Part shown: piece by piece, positions 1 to 10,600 of the stretch | How the letters are laid out: the number at the start of each line of letters is the position of its first letter | Position numbering within the stretch: position 1 is the stretch's first letter | Assembly (NCBI GenBank): GCA_036872755.1 | Contig: JAVHNS010000002.1 | Span: 992,001 to 1,056,000, forward strand | From: Orbilia blumenaviensis | Taxonomy: Eukaryota; Ascomycota; Orbiliomycetes; Orbiliales; Orbiliaceae | DNA: 64,000 bases | Direction: 5' to 3' | The notes under the pieces: generated by a model | The model's input: only the letters and a program-made list of their open reading frames with translations | Databases searched by the model: none | What the model was told of the DNA's origin: nothing | Translations under genes and position numbers: made by a program

Positions 1-1542
1 TATTCCAGCGATTGTAACTTCTATGCCAGCCCCTCCAGAACCCAACAGCAGAATAATTGTCGCTCATGCATCGCAGCATGTTCTCGGGTGGATCAATGGA
101 ATCTACTAGTGACCAGAGCCTGAAGAAGCGCCACGGGATCAATAGTTTTAGCCAAATGATGTGCAGATTGAAGTAACCAATCATCATTAGCTGGAAAGGA
201 GTGTCGTTAATCCAAGCATTGTAGGGATGGTGAGCAGCTTTGGAAATAGCTTGAACGTAGCAGTAATGGAGCACCAGTTCCATGCAAAGAAGGCTGAGTA
301 AGAACCGGACTGCATAGAGAATCACAGGTTTCAGGTTCGTTGGGGGTAGTGCCTGCCTGGCAGCATGTATATTTTGTGCAACGTAGTCATTGAAGGTGAT
401 GATAGGTCCGGCGATGTAAAGAGGCGAGTACAAGCAATAAGCGTGATAGGTCGAGAAATTGTAGTAGCTTAAAGGGTGAGAAGTAGATACACGATCTTTG
501 TCCGATTGGTGGGATGGTGGTGGCCGCTTTCTCCTCTGGATGTGTTTAGCAATAATGTTCAGCAAATATCGATTTAACCAAAACAGCGTGAAAGATGAAA
601 ATTCGGAACTGTACCTCGAGATCAGGGCCAGTGGTCAGTGCCCAATAGTAGTCCATATTGAAGCTGATTATGCGTAGCATGGTGAAGTTGAAGTGAACTT
701 CCCAGCGGGGCATAATACCACCGAAACGGCTATCGATCCATCCATATTCTGGTCCAAACAACCGTCCAAACATGTAGCCACGATTCCATTCATTAAGAAA
801 TAAAAAGACGAGATTGAAGCCCCAGGAGACGAATGGTGTAGCTTTCGACGGACCAAAATGTTTTACAATCGCGTAGTTAGTGGCCATCAAAAACAGGACC
901 TTGAAGTAGCTTATCCCATGAAGAGCTAGAAGGAAAACAGCTGCAAAGAAGTTATCGAAGATTACTCTACTCTCGATGTTCCCGTTCCCCAGGATTTTTG
1001 TCGAGAGCTTCCGGAGGGCAGAATGGCCAATCAGAACGATAAATAAAATTGGTATGTTGTCTCGAAACCCTTTGTATTGCATGTCTGTATTATCCTGCCA
1101 ACCATTCATGTCAATCAGGCAACTTGTATATTGAAGACCGAATAATGGAAAGGCGTGCACATACAACTTTTCGACCGGGGATCCAGCCCTTGGAAAGAAT
1201 GCTCGAGTATCTTAGGTAGTTTGGATGGTCCTCTGATAGTGAGAATAGTAAGTTAGCTTACATTCAATGGCATCATGGGATCTGTCGCGACCTACCCTTT
1301 GATATGTCGTATGCCGCTTTGAACATTGAGGGTACGACAATGATAACTATTATATAGTAAATGAAGTATTCAATGGTCTGCCATCTCGACGGCGACGTCC
1401 TCTTTGCCGGAGCCTTGCCTGAGGCAGAACTCTCTTCTCGTTTCGCCGCTCCATCTCTCTGAGCTGTATCCGAGATATCGGACACCAACCGGCTGTCCAA
1501 TAGCTCTGGGGTAAATAAGTATCGTAGTGAGCCTACCGACAT
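1..1542 (-). CDS. GUP1: GUP1-like MBOAT O-acyltransferase, 3' end outside window
   Basis: Multi-pass ER membrane-bound O-acyltransferase related to yeast Gup1 and animal HHAT; in yeast Gup1 remodels GPI-anchor lipids. Exons read on the minus strand: 1296-1542, 1165-1232, 615-1094 and 1-535 (continuing out of the window). The N terminus has a polar, Ser/Arg-rich cytosolic stretch, then the first membrane segment around residues 55-75. Gup1 signatures follow: a DHPNY block after intron 1, [12 protein letters not shown] spanning intron 2, the [10 protein letters not shown] block, and the MBOAT segment [14 protein letters not shown] at the left edge. The catalytic histidine of the family lies further downstream and cannot be checked here. 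It is divergently transcribed from the actin-related gene, separated by 481 bp. All three introns visible are canonical GT-AG. The family call is firm; the symbol rests on recognised motifs, not a search. Confidence 0.93.
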
Positions 1543-2023
1543 CGTTGTAATCCGTGATGGTTGTGTGTTCCGTATGTAAAAGGACAGTTGATGTTGGCTG
1601 AGACGGGTGGTATCTTTAAATTCAGGCCACCCCTATTGCCTCCGTCCCGTCCAGCTATTATTAGTATGGGTGACGAGGAGGAGGACGGGATGTGGAGTGG
1701 GAAATTGGGACCTGTCGAACTGAGGGCAAGAGTTACGGCGTGAATTAGGCAGGGCCCGATTGGCCTCGGCTCTTCTGGGCTGGGGTCTTTAATTTGGTCC
1801 GTCGCGCGATCGCAAAAGTTCAAACCTCAAGCAAGCAAGCACCCCGCTGCTGAAACCATCGAACGACGACAACAGCAGCGCCTTCGACGTTCGTTCCGGC
1901 TCAGGTCTAGCTTCTTACGTCGTGTTAATTGCGCCTGAGGACCACTAATACACGTTATAAATCCAACTATCAACCCGCCGGGCGTATTCACGATCACATT
2001 CAGACGCGTCGGCTCCCTTCACC
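1543..2023. promoter_or_regulatory. Divergent promoter region between GUP1 and ARP4-type gene
   Basis: This 481-bp gap holds the 5' flanks of two divergently transcribed genes. No TATA element or operator could be assigned with confidence. Short ORFs on both strands overlap here but show no family resemblance. Confidence 0.5.
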
Positions 2024-3534
2024 ATGGCGAGCACTCCACAGATGTCCGGGGTTCTACCACCGACGACTAAGCCCGCCGAGCTCGAGTATGGAGGAGGTCA
2101 GTTGATCCTAGGTACAGCTTAGAGGTGGCTCACGATGCTAAAGCCTATTCATTCTCCAGATGAGGTGTCTGCTCTAGTCCTGGACCCAGGCACAGGCACG
2201 ACAAGGTGCGGCTTTGCTGGCGAAGATACACCAAAAACATGTGTTCCGACATACTACGGCATAATCCCGGATCCGGAAGAGCAGAAGTACTTTGGGAAGT
2301 TGAAGATTGGAGAAAATCCTATCAATTCGGTTGTTGATGGAATGGAAATCCGAAATCCAATGCATGAAGGAATTGGTTCGTCAAGCCTGTCTTAGCTATT
2401 ATCTTGGCTTCAGATGCTTACGTATAGCTATCTAGTGGAGAACTGGGAAGTCGCGACCGAAATCTGGCGACATTGCATAGAGTACAGGCTATCATCGAGG
2501 ATCGAGGAGCACCCGCTTCTCGTCACAGAGCCTATCTGGAACCCCCTAAAGAAGCGCGAGAAGACAACTGAAATTGTCTTTGAAGACTTTAATGCCCCGG
2601 CTTATTTCCTCGTAAAGAGCGCCGTATGCGAGTCATTTGCGAACAGTAAGCCATCGGCTTTGGTGGTTGATATGGGTCATGCGTACACAAGTGTGACTCC
2701 TATCATTGATGGCCTTCCACTAAGAAAAGGTACTTCATCGGATTACTATCGCTTGGCAATGACATGCACGCTGACAAGCCACCTTCAGGATCCGAGAGAA
2801 CACCGCTCGCCGGTCAGCACCTGACCAATCAACTAAGACACCAGTTCACTGAACTTGGAATTCGCATGGCACCTTGGCTTACCCTCAAGGGCAAAACACC
2901 ATACACAGACCTCGCAACTGCGCCAGCTCTCAGAACCAAGGACTTCGGTTTCCAACCACATCAATCGTTCCTCGATCTCCAGCAAGATCGCTTCATCCAT
3001 GAATTCAAAGAATGCGTCTCCGAAACTTGGCCAGAAGCCAAGACCTTCCCGGCTGACATCAACAATCTCCCCGATAACTTTCGCGGTATCGCAGATAAAG
3101 CTTTCGAGTTTCCCGATGGCTACCAGCGCCGGTTCGGAGTAGATCGGTTTTTGGCCCCTGAGTCACTCTTTAACCCATCCGTTTCTCCAAAGGCACTTAC
3201 CGGGGACCTTCCCAAGGGTATTGCCGAAATGATCAAAGATTCAATCGACCATTTGGATGCAGATATCCGCGCCAATATGCTTAACAACATTGTTGTCGTT
3301 GGAGGAACTAGCTTGCTTTATAGGATAAATGAACGTCTCAACCATGAGCTCATGACTATGTTCCCTGGTCCTCGTGTTAAAATCCATTCACCCGGTCAAA
3401 TACCTGAGCGAAAGTATTCCGCGTGGCTTGGAGGTAGCATTTTGGCCAGCTGTGGTGCATTCCATCAGCTCTGGATCAGCAAGCAAGAGTATGACGAAGT
3501 CGGGGCTAATATCATAGAACGAAGAGCTAAATAG
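2024..3534 (+). CDS. ARP4: Actin-related protein, Arp4/BAF53 type
   Basis: Nuclear actin-related protein of the Arp4 class, a shared subunit of NuA4, SWR1 and INO80 chromatin complexes in yeast. Four exons (2024-2096, 2160-2375, 2436-2729, 2789-3534) give 442 residues; the total is an exact multiple of three. Supporting motifs: EYGG-DEVSALVLDPG near residues 22-36, GFAGEDTPK, PTYYG, MEIRNPM, the switch-like PLAG after intron 3, VVVGGTSLL and KYSAWLGGS near the C terminus. The second intron's acceptor was set at 2435 because only that site continues the frame into the conserved VENWEVATEIW block. The protein is shorter than typical Arp4: the acidic insert usually found in the middle is absent. 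Several conserved positions are also diverged, so it could be an Arp4 paralogue and not the only copy. Confidence 0.88.
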
Positions 3535-3982
3535 GGCTCTGAGACTGATACAACTCTCGCTCCAGCATCCCTGAGAGAACCCGGACGATGCCGATATGCA
3601 TGGGAGGTTAATATTGTGGCTCGCGAGAACTCTTGATACGGGCATACGATTTACGGTGTCTATTTTATTGAATATGTGTACAATTACATAGTTTTCGTCT
3701 CAGGATTGATAGACAAAAGCTGGCGTTTCAACTTAAGGGGGACGCAGATTCTCGCAGATATGATGCTGTAGTTCATATTGCGTTATTATAATACCACTTC
3801 TATTCAGACAGAACACTGTGTTCATCTAGACTTATAGAGTAGCGACGCTTGAGGTTTGGAAAAGAAAGTCATAATACATTTCATTCAAAGCAAAGGATAT
3901 ATAATCTAAAAAATAAAAGAGCTTTTCGTAACATCTAAAAGAGCATAAAACCGTGTAACATCATGCGCCATGAATACATATA
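3535..3982. other. Convergent 3' intergenic region
   Basis: The ARP4-type gene (plus) and ADE2 (minus) converge on this 448-bp stretch, which must contain both polyadenylation regions. It is AT-rich near 3860-3920 with AATAAA-like strings; nothing else is seen. Confidence 0.5.
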
Positions 3983-5784
3983 TCATTTCTTCTCCGCCTC
4001 CTTGGCCTCCAGATACTTCTTCCATCCAACCTCCATAAGCATTTCATCAGTCTTAACAACTGCATCTCGCATTCCCTTCATGAACGCCGCCATCGCATCT
4101 CTATACCGTCCCTCGCCAGCGCCCAAGATACGAACAGCCAGTAAAGCAGCGTTATCTGCTCTGTTAACACCAACAGTGGCAACAGGTATACCATTCGGCA
4201 TCTGCACGATGGAAAGCAAACTATCCATTCCTTCCAGACTAGACCCCTTCACCGGCACACCGATAACTGGTAGGGAGGTCATGCTGGCACACATTCCTGG
4301 CAGATGTGCTGCGCCACCTGCTCCTGCAATAATGACACGAATACCTCGTGCCTCAGCCGTTGTGGAGAACTCGTAAAGTTCTTGCGTCATCCGGTGAGCA
4401 GAGACGATGCGAGGCTGCGTAGGGATGTTGAAGGTATCAAGGGTCTTAAGTGCAGCAGACATGATAGGTAAGTCAGAGATAGATCCCATAATGACTGCTA
4501 TTGGTGATGACGGTGTTGGAAGGGATGCTGGGATGAGAGATGATGATTGAGTATAAGAAGTTGCAGTTACTAAGGGTGCAATAAGAGTCTCGCAATCGGA
4601 AATACTGTCAGCGACAACAGTTATGTGACCCATCTTCCGGCCGAGTCGTGATTCAGTTTTGCCGTAAAGGTGGAGAGTAGCTCCGGGAGTTTCTAAGGCT
4701 AGTTTGGAGACTTTGAGGTGGGAATCTGGGTCCGGGCCTCCAAGGATGTTTAGCATTATCGAGGATGTTGTAGAGGTTCGGGGGGTGGTAGTGGAAGGTG
4801 GTAGTGGTAGGTCGAGGATAGCACGAATGTGAGCTTCGAATTGAGACGTTGAGTGAGTCTCAATAGTATGGTGACCGCTATTGTGTGGCCGAGGGGCAAT
4901 TTCGTTGACAAGTATAGTGCCATCCTTGAGTAAGAACATCTCCACTCCGAAAATACCAGCGCCAGGGAAATGTCGTATCGCTTCTTCTGCGAGTGCTTGG
5001 GCCTTGGACCTGATATCAACGGTTGTCCTTGCTGGCATGTACACGAGTTTGCAGATGTTGTTTTCATGGATCGTCTCTACTGTCGGATACGATAGAGTTC
5101 TACCGTCCCTAGTTTTGACGACCATTACAGCGAGCTCCATGGTGAACTCCGCCCACCTTTCAGCGTACAGAGGCCTATTCGAAAGAGCCTCGAGCGCCCC
5201 AGGGATACTTTCTTTCGACTTAACAACATAGTTTCCTCTCCCATCATATGCCAAAGTCCTTGACTTCAGCATGTAGGGGTACCCAAACTTCTCTCCAACA
5301 TTTTCCAATGACTCGACACTTGGGGTATCAATCTTGATAGTATCTGCAACAGAGACCTTATTTCTGATCAAAAATTCCTTTTGCAAGTATTTGTCCTGAA
5401 TAACTCTGATCGTTTCACTCGCCGGTTGGACATCAACTTTCCCTTCCTTTTCAATCTGCTCCAGTATATTCGTATCAACATGTTCAATTTCGGTCGTTAA
5501 AATATCACAAGATTTCGAGAGTTCGAGGATGTCCGCGGAGGAGCTAAACGACCCCGTAACGTGGGAAGACAGAGCGTTTATTTGTTTCGCAGGAGAATTG
5601 TCCGCGTCGAGAATGGTGGTGCGGAGGTTTAATCTGTGAGCGGCTTCGACCATCATACGGCCCAGCTAAAAAAAGTTTCGAAATAGGCCATGTTAGTCCG
5701 TGATATCAACCCCTCAAATAGATATCTGAAGAGATATGAGCTTACCTGACCGCCGCCGAGGATGCCTATAGTCCTGGGATCCAT
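3983..5784 (-). CDS. ADE2: Phosphoribosylaminoimidazole carboxylase (bifunctional CAIR synthase/mutase)
   Basis: Purine biosynthesis enzyme converting AIR to CAIR in the cytosol. Two exons, 5746-5784 and 3983-5665 (intron 5666-5745), give 573 residues, matching the usual fungal length of about 570. The N-terminal PurK-type ATP-grasp part starts with MDPRTIGILGGGQ joined across the intron to LGRMMVEAAHRL, and includes TEIEHV, QDKYLQKEF, the PYMLKSRTLAYDGRGN glycine-rich loop and the EIAPRPHNSGH block. The C-terminal PurE domain begins near residue 395 with VIMGSISDLPIM and contains VSAHR (the family's conserved substrate-site histidine), GAGGAAHLPGM and VNRADNAALLA. The start at MDPRT is chosen because that is the family start; an in-frame ATG at 5871 would add 29 residues. 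A different-frame ORF (5714-6034) overlaps the start. Confidence 0.97.
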
Positions 5785-6034
5785 GTTCAGTCGATGCAAT
5801 GAATTTTGTCCGTTTGTGAAGAGGCTCTTGGCTAGGTTTGGTTGGGAACGGATTTGAGGAAGGATGTTCAAAAGGCGAAGTTAATGTTGGAGACGGAATT
5901 GTGTTGTCGACGAACAGAGATTTCATGGATTTATATTGGGAGCTTGACACCATGCCAGCCGCACCGACTGCGGTGATCAAGAAGGCCGAAGTGCGGCCTA
6001 TCGACGCCGTCAATGGGCGAGGGAAAGCTGGCAT
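5714..6034 (-). other. Short ORF overlapping the ADE2 start in another frame
   Basis: A 106-codon ORF begins 250 bp upstream of the ADE2 ATG, overlaps it in another frame and ends inside the ADE2 intron. Its first 30 residues are Arg/Ala/Thr-rich with one moderately hydrophobic stretch, loosely like a mitochondrial presequence, but no family is recognised. It could be an upstream ORF on the ADE2 transcript or chance. Confidence 0.15.
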
Positions 6035-7603
6035 TTTATTATTATTATATGGATTTCACAGTGAGAAGCTGCTAAATGGTTGTATATGGGTTGGGTGAAA
6101 ACTGGAAATGCGGGTTCTTGGGTGAATTTATCTATTCTCGTATTGCAAGATGGGCAACGGAGAAGTTTCAGGGCAATATAGATCCTCTTCTGCCAGGTAA
6201 AGCTTTTAGGCAAGCTGGAGGGGAAGCTGGTACGCCCGCCTCTCTTATAAATCTCTGCGGAGTCATGCATAGAAAGGTTGTACTTGTTTTGCAGCTACCC
6301 GGCCCGTTTTTTGGCCTGCCTTCCCTATCACATCCTTTTTGGTAAGTCACATTTCATTCTGGCAAGGTCTGATTCGGCCAGCGGGAAGTGTGCCAGTTAG
6401 ATGTGACGAGATCTTCCGCACCGCACTTCGGGCGTCAAGTTTAAGCTACCACCATGCGCCCTGTTTCACTGCCTGCGGGTGATGTTGTTCTCCCCTTGGC
6501 TTTAGGACGGGAAGTCGTGCCCAGACTGAGCAAGGCAGCCCCTTGTCGTGTTCCGCGAGCTCAGCCGGGATCGTTGTTGCGAGAAACACTCGATTTGTGT
6601 TCACAGTCGTGATGCTTAGAAATGTTTCTATATTTGATCCCAACTAGACTTATGAATATGAGATCAAATGACCCGTCTACGGGCTAAAATGAGTCCTCGA
6701 TTGTGGGCGGCTTAGTGGTGTTATTTTTGACAGCGGTTGCGCCGACTCGCGGCACAGCATGGGCTAGCAGAGCCTCTTCCGTTTGACTTCGCAACAGTTA
6801 GCTCGGAAGGGGATCCGAACCAAGATATGGGACGAAAATATTGGTTGGCGGATTTCGACGCACATTTCTGGCGCATATTTGTTCACTAGCTTCCATATTT
6901 TCATGTCCGCCAACTTGGATCGACAACACCTTGAGGGGGAACGTTACCCTATGGAATTTTTGGAAGGTTGCTTTGTCAGAGAACACGGTCTTTTGCTAAG
7001 GTCCTGGGCTAGCTTTGTAACCTACAAGACCAACCTATGCCAGATAGAGGAGTAAGCCCGATTCCCAAAGAAGTACCGGCTCCACTTGTACGGATAACTA
7101 TCAGGCCGCTCCGCCCACAGTGAATAACATCAAAAGTAATAAACGGGTGCTTAGGTAAGTGATAAGACTGATCAAGCGAGTTCCGCCATTTGAAGACCTA
7201 TATTAGGATAGTAATATTATGGGTTCGAGGACTGTGCAACCTGGTCGCATGGTTTTTCTGAGGGCTTAACAATAAGTGAACCATCCGCGAATTCGGTTAG
7301 GCATCATGCATCCATCTGCAGTAAGCAGGATGGAAGTGGTGCGATTGGATCCTTTTTCATGGGCCACATGCGGGGTTCTAGGACAGTATATTCCGATATT
7401 AACAAAAGCTGGAATAGTTTTGATTAGCGTTCCTGTTTAGATGATATACCAGACCAAAGACGACACCATAATTTTGTTCTTAAAGAGTATAGTGAATATT
7501 TACCTCCTACCCGGAAACGATCGCCACGTTCGAACTATTGTTGAGATACTTTGATAGTTTCCTCGTTTAGGAAGACTCGAAAATAGCCCAGTTAGGCATA
7601 ACC
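5785..7603. other. Long intergenic region upstream of ADE2 and of the NLR gene
   Basis: About 1.8 kb without a recognisable gene between two divergently transcribed genes. Several ORFs of 60-90 codons occur on both strands, but none shows a signal peptide, domain or plausible splice partner. Confidence 0.4.
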
Positions 7604-10600
7604 ATGAAAGCAGGCAAGGGAGCCGCCGCCGCCGACAGTGGAGAGGAAGATCCTGAACATAGTTTCGAAGACGAAAATGGGACGATTATCAAGGTTTTGG
7701 AAGCCAGAGGCGGCTCGGCTACTTCAACTTGGGAAAAGGCAAAAGCTGTCTTTCGAGAAAAACTAGAAGCCGAAGAGGGCGGCAAGTTGAACAAAACATC
7801 ACTGGAGTTCCTGAATGAGGTCGTCACCCCTCAACAAGCTATCGCACAATGTGAGAAAACCAAGGAACGTGCCGATAAGGAGTATTCTTCCAAGAAAGAA
7901 GTCGTTGTGGCGGGAAAGAAGCTTAATATCAAAGAGAAGATGGTTAAAATCTTGCGGAAGATGTAAGGACTCTGTACCCACTGTGATTCGAATCAATCTG
8001 TAACATGCAGCGTCGATATCGATGCGGTAGTGAGTCCGTAGACGCCTACATGTTGCACGAGGGCGGGTCTGACTGTTATTGATCACATGATCAGTTCTTT
8101 GTGCAACATTACACAACGCAGTCTTAGTTTGGGGGGATCAGCGCTGACAGATCCAACACTTGTTGATACCATTGTGCATGTATAGGAACATGTTTGTGGC
8201 TATTGGCGATGTGGTCTTTGAACATTCACCCGATACATCAGCTGTCGGTAAGTCCCAAGAAGCATCGTTGTACAGAAATCGTACTAAAATAGGGTACATT
8301 ATTAGTTTGGTCCGCGGTTAGACTTATTCTCGAGGTACGTCTACGGGATTCGTGAATCGAACATGAGTTTCTAGGCCGATGGACACATGCACCCATTGAT
8401 ATTAATATCGTTTTGATGGGGTGCTATTTTTTCATAACATACTAAGGGAACCTTTCCTTAACAGATTGCTCTGGATGATATAAATACGTGTGGCCTTCTA
8501 ATAGACGCTGTTGACGAAATCACGGGTGCCATGTTCGCTGCTGAAGTATATGAGCAAAGGTACCACAAAGCCGAATTAGAAAACGAAAAAACGAACAAGA
8601 ACGAAGCTTTCTTCCTTGGGAGCAAAGTCTTTGAGAAAATTGTTCCACTCTACGCTGACATCCTATACTTCTCTTACTACTCGAAGAAATACATACAGCA
8701 TGGCAAACTGGTCAGTAATTGATGTGATGCCTCTTTTGAAATTGCCCTAGACGTCTGATATTGGGAAATTATAGGTTCGGTTATTGAAGGGGGTTACCAA
8801 GCCAATTGCAATTCTTCAGGGGATTCTTGATGGCATCACCAAAAAGCTTGGAGATATGCATACTGTCGCAGGTTTAGTATTTCAGGAACAATCTCTTGAA
8901 GCTCTCGAGGGACTCGCCACAACAACCAAATTCCAAGGTGAAGAAACCAGGAACTTCATCAAAGAAGCAATGTTTAAATCAAATCGAGATATTACCGACC
9001 TAAAGGACGCTGTCCTGCGAAATCTGGCGAATGAAGAGAAAGAACGACTTAATGCCGAGTTTTTGGAGAATGAGAAGTGGTTGGACCCGCTACATGACCC
9101 TTATTTTGAGTTAAACTCAAACAGATCCAAGAGGCAGAAAGGCACTTGTGGATGGATTTTCGACCAGGAAGAGTACAAACAGTGGTACACTTCAGCCGGG
9201 TCTTCCATGTTGTGGGTTTATGGAAATGCAGGATTTGGGAAAAGTGTTTTGATGTCGGCAATCGTGGACAGCATATTAGACGACGTTCAGAAAAAAGCAC
9301 CGGCTAGAGCTGAGGAATCAGTCCCTCCACCAGTAGTCGCATCTTTCTTCTGCAAAGTCGGAAGTGAGAAAACGCAGAAAACGGTCTCTATTCTGAAAAA
9401 TATAATATACCAGTATTATCAGCACTGCAGGCAACAACTATCGCAGGAGGTTTTCGCAGAGGCAAACTCACGGATCAAAGAAGTAGCTGTAAAAGAAGCT
9501 GGGATCGCCAATACGTCGTCGTTGAACTTTGCCAACAACTCAGCTCAAGAGACCTGGCAAAAACTGATTATCGACCTGGGGAAGCTCATTAACAATACCA
9601 GTTATATAATTATTGACGGTAAGCGTCTAGCTTGGAAAACGAATCTATCTCAAATTGAGAATTGACGTTTTAACCCTCTTTTATTAGCACTTGATGAATG
9701 TGACGACCGAGAGAAAACAAGTTTCCTTTCTCTTCTACAAAAAATTGCAGAGAGTGCTTCTAGGATTAGGGTTATTGTTACCAGCCGCCAAGAACCCGAT
9801 ATTGTGACCACGTTATCCCACGGTCCGAAAATAAGCGTCGAGGAACAAAAGAATATCAAGGATGTGAAAGTATATGTCAAAAAAGAGTTACAGAAGGTTA
9901 CTATTTTGAAGGAAAAGGAGAGAGCGGATGCACGTAAGGTTATCGTTAAACGAGCAGCCGGTATGTTTAGGTATGCTGCCTTGGCTATCCAGAGCTTGCA
10001 GCAACCTTGGGCTCGACCTTTATCTAAGCACCTGAAAAATCTGCCTGATCAAATGGCCGAGTTTTACCAGCGTTCCCTCGATCAAATGGACTCGCAACAA
10101 AAGGAGGTTCTCATCACAGCTCTTAGATGGGCCATTTGTGCTGATGGTGATATTACGGTGCAACAAATAGCTGAGGATTTCAGCAATGTATTCTTGGAGG
10201 AAGAAGAGGATAAAATCCCGATCTCCGAAGTTGAGGATGGGGAAGATGATAACGAAGATCAAGAGGTGGGAGACTCCGATGACTCCGACTCCGACTCCGA
10301 CTCCGACTCAGATGACGATGGAAATAGCGGCAGTGACGGAGCTAGTGGCGAGGATAAAGATACCGCGAATAAAGCTAGCCAGAATCACGGTCTGGCGAAT
10401 TCAGCTGCGCTGGTACCTGGGGCAGATGCGGCCCTAGCCTCTGATATTAAAGGCCGTTCTTCTAATGAAGGTGCCAACGGTGTCGAGGGAACATCTCGTT
10501 ACAGCGAATCCGAACTCAAAGCCCGACTTCGACAGCCCATGGAACATGTGAAAAACTCTCGGGGGATATTCTTCTACGTTGGTGATGACGATATTGTTAG

